Below, one piece after another: positions 58,601-64,000 of a stretch of 64,000 nt of DNA (position 1 is the first letter of the stretch; every line of letters begins with the position of its first letter). Source of the DNA: Patagioenas fasciata (taxonomy: Eukaryota > Chordata > Aves > Columbiformes > Columbidae); contig NC_092541.1 in the NCBI RefSeq assembly GCF_037038585.1, positions 691,445 through 755,444 of the forward strand. Direction: 5' to 3'. The notes beneath the pieces are model-generated. The model ran no database searches. It was given only the letters and a program-made list of their open reading frames with translations, and was not told the origin of the DNA. A program made the position numbers and the translations under genes.

Positions 58601-59628
58601 CTGTGATTGCAAAAGCTGCCACTAGGTGGTAGCTGGAACCCTGGCAGGGGGAAGGCTCCCACCTCCTCCTCCTCATCCTCCTCTGCAGCCCCCAGTTCCT
58701 TAGGGAAAACAGCCCCCTTGCTTCAAGAAAAGCTCCTGCAAAATTAACCCTTTCACCCAAGAACTTCCCTGCATCGGGCTGGGTTCACTGAACGGCTTTA
58801 AACCATGGAAACTCCCCCTTTTCCCCAAGCAAAACTTCCCTCCCTGTGCTCTGGGGTCACCGACTGTCCCCAGGGGTGCTGACACCAAAAGTCCAAGCCC
58901 TGGGGAAAAGGGAAGGGCTGGTGGCCAAGAGGGTGATGGGGAACTCACTGGAGCTGATTTCTCCTGCCACAGGGAGGCCCTGAAGCTGGGTTTCAGCAAA
59001 CCGTGGCCCGAAGCCATGGAGCTCATCACGGGGCAGCCCAACATGTCGGCTGATGCCCTGCTGAGCTACTTTGAGCCACTCACGACATGGCTGGTGCAGG
59101 AGAACGAGAAGAACGGGGAGGTCCTGGGCTGGCCTGAGTACAGCTGGACTCCTTACGCAGGTACGAAGAGCTCAGCCAAGCACAGCGGGTCCATGGTGGG
59201 GCTGATCTCGGCCCTCACCGCGGCCAGGATGGGGCACGTGGGAGAGACGGAGCTGTCTTGATGCTCCTTAGCCACCCAAAAACCACAAGGTGTTTGGATG
59301 CTTCCCCTTGATTTCCCATGGAGCTGAGTCTAAAGGGGACACAGCATCCAAGAGACCAGCAAAGGGAGAGCTGGTGACCCAGCACATCCCAGCCCAGAGC
59401 CACCAGTGCCAACCATGTCCCTTATTTCTCCATTTTCCAGCTCAAGCCGGCTCCATCCGAACCGATTTCCTGGGCATGTCCCTGGCCAGCAACCAAGCCA
59501 CAGCGGGCAGCTGGGTCCTGCTTGCCCTGGCACTCATCTTCCTGATCACCACCATCTTCTTGGGCATCAAGTTCTTCTTAGCCAGGGGAAAGGCCTTCAA
59601 ATCCAGCTCAGAAATGGAACTGAAATAA
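43434..59628 (+). CDS. ACE: ACE, angiotensin-converting enzyme, somatic two-domain form (complete)
   Basis: 25 coding exons join in frame to 1,277 residues plus TAA (human somatic form: 1,306). ACE is a type I membrane zinc dipeptidyl carboxypeptidase (M2 family) that turns angiotensin I into II and breaks down bradykinin. In order: signal peptide [19 protein letters not shown] domain (about 33-610) with HEMGH at 375-379 and zinc ligand E403 (PGFHEAIGD); short linker; C domain (about 630-1210) with HEMGH at 973-977 and E1001; stalk; one membrane helix (about 1240-1261); a short basic tail ending SSSEMELK. Substrate-site segments AKYHIP...PYIRYF and AKFHIP...PYIRYF are intact, so both domains look active. 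The start at 43434 opens the signal peptide and follows the TATA box; an in-frame GTG at 43407 is not a start. Confidence 0.98.
43644..46814 (+). other. ACE: ACE intron 1 (3.2 kb)
   Basis: The longest ACE intron. No gene or CR1 copy seen. Around 45.93-46.02 kb it is AT-richer, with GATTAAAATAAAAC, CTAAAAATGCC (MEF2-like) and CCATAAATCATG, a possible intronic enhancer. The rest is GC-rich and unremarkable. Confidence 0.7.
46815..46982 (+). CDS. ACE: ACE exon 2
   Basis: 56 codons, phase 0-0: [20 protein letters not shown] to LPLEKREQ, the N-terminal lid helices of the N domain. Acceptor GCGCAG, donor CAG|GTGGGT. Intron 2 (46983-48245) has no recognised feature. The C-domain counterpart is exon 14. 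Confidence 0.97.
48246..48333 (+). CDS. ACE: ACE exon 3
   Basis: [20 protein letters not shown] then NGTCWDLEP plus one base; 88 bases, same length and phase as exon 15. Holds the first disulfide pair (C...NGTC). Donor AG|GTATGG. Confidence 0.97.
48501..48672 (-). mobile_element. CR1 LINE 3' fragment, antisense, in ACE intron 3
   Basis: The plus strand has CAGTTTGGGTTGAAGGGACC, GAGCAGGGACATCTTCACC, GGGATGTCTCCAGGGATGG and CCACCACCTCTCTGGGCAAC. It ends about 36 bases before ACE exon 4, so it supplies or abuts the branch-point zone of that exon. Confidence 0.92.
48708..48851 (+). CDS. ACE: ACE exon 4
   Basis: 144 bases (phase 1 to 1), equal to exon 16: [20 protein letters not shown] to LSNEAYQMD. 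Acceptor TCCCTCAG, donor CGG|GTACGG when counted with the split Gly. Confidence 0.97.
49089..49280 (+). CDS. ACE: ACE exon 5
   Basis: 192 bases, equal to exon 17: [20 protein letters not shown] to [12 protein letters not shown]. Core helices of the N domain. Confidence 0.98.
49432..49529 (+). CDS. ACE: ACE exon 6
   Basis: 98 bases, equal to exon 18: [20 protein letters not shown] then [12 protein letters not shown]. Donor CAG|GTGATG is below consensus but the phase is right. Confidence 0.96.
49722..49894 (+). CDS. ACE: ACE exon 7
   Basis: 173 bases, equal to exon 19: [20 protein letters not shown] to [17 protein letters not shown] plus two bases of Arg. [10 protein letters not shown] is an M2-family signature near the active site. 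Confidence 0.98.
50161..50384 (+). CDS. ACE: ACE exon 8 (N-domain zinc site)
   Basis: 224 bases, equal to exon 20: [20 protein letters not shown] to LLSSVTEDT. It holds HEMGH (375-379; E376 catalytic) and the third zinc ligand E403 in [10 protein letters not shown], 24 residues on. Confidence 0.98.
50555..50690. repeat. 61-bp tandem repeat in ACE intron 8
   Basis: Just over two copies of a unit that starts CTTGTCTCCATGGGTCCATG (at 50565 and 50626). The half-units, each with CCATGGGTCCATG, are themselves related. Confidence 0.88.
51225..51346. repeat. Near-perfect inverted repeat (39-bp arms) in ACE intron 8
   Basis: Left arm 51226-51264 and right arm 51308-51346 are reverse complements with a single mismatch, separated by 43 bases. 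The arms begin ACCCATCTGGAGCTGTGG and GCTGCCAACCCTTCTCTGAC. The RNA would fold into a stable long hairpin. It is not a CR1 or other element I know. Confidence 0.93.
51836..51980 (+). CDS. ACE: ACE exon 9
   Basis: 145 bases, equal to exon 21: [20 protein letters not shown] to YNYDWWYL plus two bases. DQWRW carries residues of the chloride site. Donor AG|GTAGAG. Preceded by the 1.45 kb intron 8. Confidence 0.97.
52018..52177. repeat. GGAT-type repeat element, copy 1 (ACE intron 9)
   Basis: GTGTGCACGGAAGGAAGG, then a GAAA/GGAAA purine run, then GGAT repeats ending GGAAATACATGGAAGC. The same series of blocks recurs in intron 11. Confidence 0.85.
52276..52374 (+). CDS. ACE: ACE exon 10
   Basis: 99 bases, equal to exon 22: [20 protein letters not shown] then [12 protein letters not shown]. 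Holds His and Tyr residues of the transition-state site. Donor AG|GTAGAG. Confidence 0.97.
52605..52727 (+). CDS. ACE: ACE exon 11
   Basis: 123 bases, equal to exon 23: [20 protein letters not shown] then [20 protein letters not shown]. Acceptor CGGCAG, donor AG|GTGGGT. Confidence 0.97.
52776..52888. repeat. GGAT-type repeat element, copy 2 (ACE intron 11)
   Basis: GTGTGCAAAGGAAGGGAAG, a GGAAGG run, then perfect GGAT repeats and the same terminal GGAAATACATGGAAGC as copy 1. The middle parts GGAAGTGGTTGGAGAA and GGAGATGGCTGGAGAA also match. Confidence 0.85.
53201..53412 (+). CDS. ACE: ACE exon 12
   Basis: Completes Arg, then [20 protein letters not shown] to [11 protein letters not shown] plus one base. 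Ends the N domain (VLGWPKFDW matches VLGWPEYSW of exon 24) and enters the inter-domain linker. Donor CGG|TAAGG region, GTAAGG. Confidence 0.97.
53930..54066 (+). CDS. ACE: ACE exon 13 (start of C domain)
   Basis: [20 protein letters not shown] to ITDYNKEIM, matching exon 1 of the N domain after its signal peptide (YNSTAE in both). Equivalent to human exon 14, because the testis-only exon 13 of mammals is not seen here. Acceptor CCTCTAG. Confidence 0.95.
54359..54517 (+). CDS. ACE: ACE exon 14
   Basis: 53 codons, phase 0-0: [20 protein letters not shown] to LPEDELKE. C-domain counterpart of exon 2, three codons shorter. Donor GAG|GTGAGC. Confidence 0.97.
54908..54995 (+). CDS. ACE: ACE exon 15
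   Basis: [20 protein letters not shown] then NNICHPLDP; 88 bases as exon 3. Acceptor TTTGCAG, donor CTG|GTAAGA. Confidence 0.97.
55199..55342 (+). CDS. ACE: ACE exon 16
   Basis: [20 protein letters not shown] to LSNKAAVLN; 144 bases as exon 4. Acceptor TCTTCAG, donor ATG|GTCAGT. Confidence 0.97.
55572..55763 (+). CDS. ACE: ACE exon 17
   Basis: [20 protein letters not shown] to [12 protein letters not shown]; 192 bases as exon 5. Donor TAG|GTAAGG. Confidence 0.98.
56085..56182 (+). CDS. ACE: ACE exon 18
   Basis: [20 protein letters not shown] then [12 protein letters not shown]; 98 bases as exon 6. Donor CAG|GTCAGT. Confidence 0.97.
56451..56623 (+). CDS. ACE: ACE exon 19
   Basis: [20 protein letters not shown] to [17 protein letters not shown]; 173 bases as exon 7. 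Its donor CAG|GTGCCC is the weakest of the gene but is supported by phase and by the exon 7 parallel. The next intron (56624-57059) shows no feature. Confidence 0.96.
57060..57283 (+). CDS. ACE: ACE exon 20 (C-domain zinc site)
   Basis: [20 protein letters not shown] to LLDQVTENQ; 224 bases as exon 8. Carries HEMGH (973-977) and zinc ligand E1001 in [10 protein letters not shown]. The C domain does most angiotensin I conversion in mammals. Confidence 0.98.
57455..57599 (+). CDS. ACE: ACE exon 21
   Basis: [20 protein letters not shown] to YNQQWWNL; 145 bases as exon 9. DQWRW motif kept. Donor AG|GTGTGC. Confidence 0.97.
57783..57881 (+). CDS. ACE: ACE exon 22
   Basis: [20 protein letters not shown] then [12 protein letters not shown]; 99 bases as exon 10. 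Donor AG|GTGAGT. Confidence 0.97.
58293..58415 (+). CDS. ACE: ACE exon 23
   Basis: [20 protein letters not shown] then [20 protein letters not shown] plus two bases of Gly; 123 bases as exon 11. Donor GGG|GTAGGT. Confidence 0.97.
58973..59160 (+). CDS. ACE: ACE exon 24
   Basis: Completes Gly, then [20 protein letters not shown] to [12 protein letters not shown] plus one base; 188 bases, 24 fewer than exon 12, which carries the extra inter-domain linker. End of the C domain. Confidence 0.97.
59441..59628 (+). CDS. ACE: ACE exon 25 (stalk, membrane anchor, tail)
   Basis: Completes Ala, then the stalk [20 protein letters not shown], the helix [20 protein letters not shown] and the tail [20 protein letters not shown] at 59626-59628. 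The stalk is where mammalian ACE is shed to plasma. The tail is shorter than in human but keeps a Ser cluster. Confidence 0.97.
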
Positions 59629-60065
59629 GGCAGCGAGGGAGCATGGACAGGGTGCAAGCATGGGCATTGGGGCAGGCTGGCAGCGATGCCATGGGCACAC
59701 TTGCCAACGAAGCCACGAGTTTCCACCGCCCAGGACTCCTCTCTCCAAACAGGTCAGACGTTTCTTTCTCCACTATGCAAGAGCCAAAGCAGAAAAGAGC
59801 TATTTATTTGTCAACGTCTGCATCTGGGGAAGAGAAATTCAGGCACCGGCGGGCACGGAGCCGTCACGGGCTGCCCCTGCGCCAGGGCTGAGAGCCGGTC
59901 CAGCCTGGGACCCACCAGCCATCTCCAACCTGTGGGCAGAGCCACAGGGACTCCAAGTGCCAGAGGGCAGTTTGGGGAGGGACGGAGCACACTCCAGCCG
60001 CTGGCTTGCCCACTGCTGGGCTGTACGTTTGCATGGATGAAAAATAAACCCGTGTCTTGTCACCC
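59629..60065 (+). other. ACE: ACE 3' UTR
   Basis: From the stop codon to a few bases past the AATAAA. It contains one AT-rich patch near 59.80 kb (GCTATTTATTTGTC). Confidence 0.75.
60043..60048 (+). terminator. ACE: Poly(A) signal of ACE
   Basis: AATAAA followed within 15 bases by GTGTCTTGT, a GU-rich downstream element. Cleavage expected near 60060. Confidence 0.85.
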
Positions 60066-60699
60066 CCAGAGCAGCAGCTCAGACCCTTCTTGCTGGTGGG
60101 CTTGGATCTCAATGGGATGGAGCTGCCACCCCAACCACAAGCCCCTGGGGACCAACGTGGCCTTGGGGTGACACACCTGCGGGACCCAAGCTCCCCCATC
60201 CTCACCATGATGGCTCAGCATCCCCATCGCCCCTAAACCGCAGCTCCCATCACAGCTGGCAGCTTGTGGAGCATATGCATAAAGAAGGGGCTAAATTGGG
60301 TCAGAAATCCCTAAAGTCCAGACTCAAACTGTTCAAAGCGTTGGAGGGTCACCAAGCCCAAGCTCAGACAGGGCTGGAGCTCGCGGCTGCTGTGGAATGA
60401 CATTTATGTAAGAGCCCGGGGGGCTCAGAGGTCAGCGATCGCCTCCAACTCCTGATTATCTTGGGATCAGCCACGCTTGAGGCTTTCCCCCCCTCCTCCT
60501 CCCCATCTTCCTTCTCCTTCTGTAAATAAAAGTTCCTATTTGTTCTGCGGTGATTAGGTGCAAAACTAATCCCAGGCTGGGGATAATTGCAGCCTTACAG
60601 AGTCGGGATCTGCTGCAGCCCGGAGCAGCAGGGGAAATGAGGGGATCTGGGATCCACCAGTCCCCCTCCCATCCGACGACCTCTGCCCTTGGTCTTGGG

Positions 60700-60965
60700 G
60701 AAACTGAGGCTCGGGAGAGAGCCATCGCAGCCGGGAGAGGCGCAGGAGGCAGGCGTCTGCCCGCCCACGCTCTGGCTTTTGCTCGCTCTCCATCCCGCTC
60801 CCGCCGCAGCGCGCCCACGGGAGGCGAAACCCCGGCCGCTCGCCTTTCCGCAGCCACCCTGGCCGCCCGCGCTCGCCCCGCGTCCTTCCCATGGCCAAAC
60901 CCCGATGTGTCTGCTTTATATCCCGGCACACCGGGCACTGTCCGCTCCCCCCCGGCAGCGCGATG
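60700..60965 (+). promoter_or_regulatory. CpG-rich patch with TATA-like box, possible promoter
   Basis: Dense CpG (GCCCGCCCACGC, CCGCCGCAGCGCGCCC) is followed by CTGCTTTATATCCCGG at about 60910-60925. No coding exon is recognised downstream within the window. It could be a promoter of a non-coding RNA or an enhancer. Confidence 0.25.
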
Positions 60966-61282
60966 CTCGCACAGCACAGACCTGGCACGCCGAGGGCTGG
61001 GGCTGAGGCCAAGTGTATTTTTGGGCTGGGAAAGCGGCTGCTGCAGGTGTGCTCCATCCAGCTCAGCTCCTCACCGGGAAGCTTGGAGCCCCACGGCTCC
61101 TTTCTGCCCCGTTGCTGGAGGAACAGAGGTCTCTAAGATCATCACCTTCTAGAAGTTTCATGAAAATTGCTTTCTAGAGGAAGAAAAATACATCCATGCT
61201 GAACTCAGGGACAGCAACACAAGCTCAGCCCTAACTAGACACCAGAGAATCCATCTAGAATCTGACCGGCTCCTAGAATCCT

Positions 61283-61408
61283 GTTACTCCTGGAACCGCT
61301 GCCCAGGGCAGTGCTGGAGTCACCATCCCTGGAGGGTTGGACAGACGGACATGAGGTTCTCAGGACATGGGGCAGTGCCAGGGGTGGGTTATGGTTGGGC
61401 TCAATGAG
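61283..61408 (+). mobile_element. CR1 LINE fragment, sense
   Basis: CTGCCCAGGGCAGTGCTGGA, CACCATCCCTGGAGGGTTGG, ACATGAGGTTCTCAGGACAT and GGGTTATGGTTGGGCTCAAT match the 13.1-13.5 kb copy closely. It is cut off before the 3' tail. Confidence 0.88.
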
Positions 61409-62065
61409 CAAAGACAGACAGCCCAAACCCACAGCCCATCCAGAAGACAGAGCTGGAGACCTGGTTACAAGGTCTATGTGACAGAGAGGACAGACACCAG
61501 GTCACCTCAGCACAGGTCCAGGGTCCCACTGAGGAGCTGGGGCAGGACACGGGGTTACACCCAACCCAGGGAGGGGCTGAGCGCCTTGACCTTAAATGGA
61601 GCTGCTGGGGGGAGCAGGTGGAGCTCGTCAGGGCAATGAGAGCCTGCTGGTGCCGCAGGGCGCTGCCGGGCTGGTGTTTTACGAGGTACCTTTAAACGGA
61701 GGATGATTTCCCCTTCCCTGCTGCGATAACATCTGGAGAGATTTTGCTGCCTTCTGGCTCCTGCATCACGCTTTCTGCTGAAATTAGGAGGCTTAGCAAA
61801 ACTATTCCCCAAGGAGAAAAAACGGAGAAAAAAATAAATAAAAAGGAGAAGAGCAGAGAGGAGATTCCTCCTCAGATCACAGAACGCCTGGACAGGAGTG
61901 GGGAAGCGGCAGGCACCCCAGGCTTGTGGGGGCTGCCCTGCACCACCCTGCCCATGTGTAAGGCTCCTGGAGAGGAGAATTGCTTTAAAATCACACCAAT
62001 TTAACACAAGAAACACCCTGGGTTCCCTCCACCAACCTGGGGACCCTTTTGGCGTTGCAGAATCC

Positions 62066-62120
62066 CTTTTTTGTTTTTTTTTAGGTTCCATTTTTTTAGG
62101 TTTCCATTTTTTAGGTTTCC
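62066..62120. repeat. T-rich tandem repeat (TTTTTTAGGTTTCCA)n
   Basis: Three degenerate units of about 15-17 bases, with TTTAGGTTTCCATTTT. The unit contains TTAGG only by chance and is not telomeric. Confidence 0.85.
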
Positions 62121-63733
62121 CGATATTTTCAGGCTCATTATCCGCCATGGGAAGGCAGCTGGGGGGTTCCCACACCCCGCGGCCCCTCGGTGCTGGTGGG
62201 GGACGGCCAAGCCTGGTCTATTCTTAGCCGGCGGGTGGCCGGGCAGGAGCGGGCAGGGTGCACGGGGCCGCGTTCCTCACATTCCCCTTCCCCGGGGACA
62301 AGGAGCGCCTGGAAATGTGCAGCCACAGCTTGGCAGGGGCCGGGGGCCATCAGCGGGGGCCACCCTGGGCGGGAGACATGGGGGAGGCGGCGTGGGGGGG
62401 GTCCCGGGGACAGCAGAGGTGTCACAGGGATGTGGGGAGCGCTGGTGGGGACTGGGGGGATAAAGGTGAATTTGGAGGTGATGGGCAAGTTGGGAATCCA
62501 AAAGACCCCCCCCAAAAAGAGGCAAGATCACTCCTTGCAGTTTTTCCTGTTGCTTCCAAGTGGGAAGTGGCCCCTGTCGGGGAATAACATCCGTGACTTG
62601 GTTTAATGTCACCGAGTCCTTCCCAGGTTTGCGGGGGCCTCCCCTGGGCCGGTGTGGCAGGAAGCCCAGGTTGACGAGGGTTGATTTTGGCTGCACGTTT
62701 CACTGTTGTTTGTTTGGGGTGTTTTGTTTTGTTTTTATACTTAGCAAACAAATAATGAAAGGCTGGAAAAATACCAGGAGGATTTGGAGCAGTGGAGGGG
62801 AGGAGGGAGCCAGGACAAGGAGCATCCCTCTCCCTGCAAAAGCCTTTTACAGCCCAAATTCCTCCTTCCGCTGTCACATCCCCAGAGCATCCTCCAAGAG
62901 TGAAGGGCATGAGCCGTGCCAGGCAGCCGGGACACCCGAAGCTGCCTGGGGACAGCCCTGGTGGCTGCAGGCAGCCTTGGGGACCGTGGCCGCCCCGTCT
63001 CTCCCCCGCCGGCTGTGTTTGCAGTGCGGCTCTAATTACAGAGATGTGCAGAAATGCCGTCTCTCGGTCGGCAAACATCTCTCCCGGCAAGCGCCAGCCG
63101 GCAGCTGCTGTGCTGGGATTCGGGTGGGCGCCCGTCCCCTCCATCCCACACCTCCCGCCCCAAACCCGCACCCGTTTCACGGCTGTAACCCCCTCGCCCG
63201 ACACTCCTGCACCTGCCCAGGGCAGCCCCTCGCCTGGTGGGTGATAAATCCCCGTGTGGATGATAATCCCCTGCGCTCCCCGGTGACTCCGAACGCACTT
63301 GTGCTGCAGGAGCGGGGAGGACACCCTTGGGAAGCACCCAGGGCTCACTCGTCCTGGAAATCGGGTGCTTTCCCACCAATTTCCCAGGGTGTGAGAGGGA
63401 AGGACAGAAGGGGAAAGGAGCAAAACCTCAGAAACACTCGAGGAGGAGGAAAGAACTGAGGGAGGGAGGAGGAGGAGAGCAGGGCAAGGAGAGAGAGGAT
63501 TATTGCTCAGTTGAATTAGAGGGAGCCCTTCAGCTGCCTTGAACAGCAGGAGAATTTGCCCAGAGACCCCAATTCTTCCTGTTTGGGATAAAATGTAAGC
63601 ACAGGATTAACTGCAAACATATGCTTAAGACCCAGAAAATCGAAAGGAGTCTGGGCAGAAAATGCTCCGAGGGCAAGGAGGGCACGGACCAGCAGGCTCG
63701 TGGATGAACCGGCTCTGCTGGGATGCGCTGGGA

Positions 63734-63843
63734 GGGACTGGGAGAGCGGTGGGGGGACTGGGAGAGCCATGGGGGACTGAGAGAGCCATGGGGACACTGG
63801 GAGAGACATAGAGGGGTTGGAAGAGCCACGGAGGCACTGGGGG
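63734..63843. repeat. 20-bp minisatellite
   Basis: Five to six units of the type GGGACTGGGAGAGCCATGGG, decaying to the right. Confidence 0.9.
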
Positions 63844-64000
63844 TTCTCCTGGAGCTCAATTAATAATAAAGTGAGGGGAATGACGTGACTCAGCTCCACC
63901 TGCGAGGGCTCCATGGGGCAAAGAGTTGGTCAGAGAGGCTCTTCCACCAGGGACACGATGAGATGGGACTCTCCAGCCAGAGACAGGAGGATCAAAGTGG

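Larger units (their letters stand above)
60066..64000. other. Intergenic region after ACE
   Basis: No protein gene recognised; in mammals KCNH6 comes next but no exon of it is seen. Contents: an AT-mixed stretch (60.25-60.48 kb) with CATATGCATAAAG and TGATTATCTTGG; a CpG-rich patch (60.68-60.97 kb); a CR1 fragment (61.28-61.41 kb); a T-rich repeat (62.07-62.12 kb); a purine-rich run (63.39-63.50 kb); and a 20-bp minisatellite (63.73-63.84 kb). The 333- and 299-codon frames around 62.4-63.5 kb overlap on opposite strands and match nothing known to me. Confidence 0.65.

Noticed and set aside
62422-63459. 333- and 299-codon frames on opposite strands
   Set aside because: Mutually overlapping, no known domain, low-complexity surroundings.

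Overview
The window is vertebrate nuclear DNA, most likely from a bird. The evidence is a set of CR1-type LINE fragments (two end in an ATTCTGTG-like tail), short introns, high GC with many GC-rich minisatellites, and proteins that match known vertebrate proteins almost residue for residue. Gene order TANC2 - CYB561 - ACE is the conserved vertebrate block (human 17q23; chicken microchromosome 27, from memory). The species cannot be named from the sequence alone.

Region 1, about 1-31,345 (+ strand): the 3' part of TANC2, a postsynaptic scaffold. Thirteen coding exons between 3644 and 26187 join in frame to 1,200 codons. They run from the end of the ATPase-like module through the ankyrin array, the TPR repeats and a long Ser/Pro-rich tail ending in the PDZ-binding residues ESNV. 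The N-terminal part of about 790 residues lies before the window. A 3' UTR of about 5.1 kb follows.

Region 2, about 32,170-34,640 (- strand): CYB561, a six-helix transmembrane cytochrome b561, complete in five coding exons (253 residues, four haem-ligand histidines in place). It faces TANC2 tail to tail, with less than 1 kb between the two poly(A) sites.

Region 3, about 34,640-43,380: intergenic, rich in minisatellites. It holds a weak candidate for a small spliced minus-strand transcript (35,415-36,060) and stretches that look like regulatory DNA.

Region 4, about 43,385-60,065 (+ strand): ACE, somatic two-domain angiotensin-converting enzyme, complete in 25 coding exons (1,277 residues). 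It has a TATA box, a signal peptide, two HEMGH zinc sites and a C-terminal membrane anchor. The exon lengths of the N and C domains mirror each other, a record of internal gene duplication.

Region 5, about 60,070-64,000: intergenic, with a CpG-rich TATA-containing patch, a CR1 fragment and small tandem repeats; no gene recognised.

The three genes are not functionally coupled; their proximity is conserved synteny. I found no convincing new biological system. The best leads are a near-perfect hairpin in ACE intron 8, a repeat element shared by ACE introns 9 and 11, an ACE intron 12 that stays open in frame, and the possible small gene between CYB561 and ACE. All intron boundaries given are GT-AG and were checked by codon phase; UTR ends are estimates.
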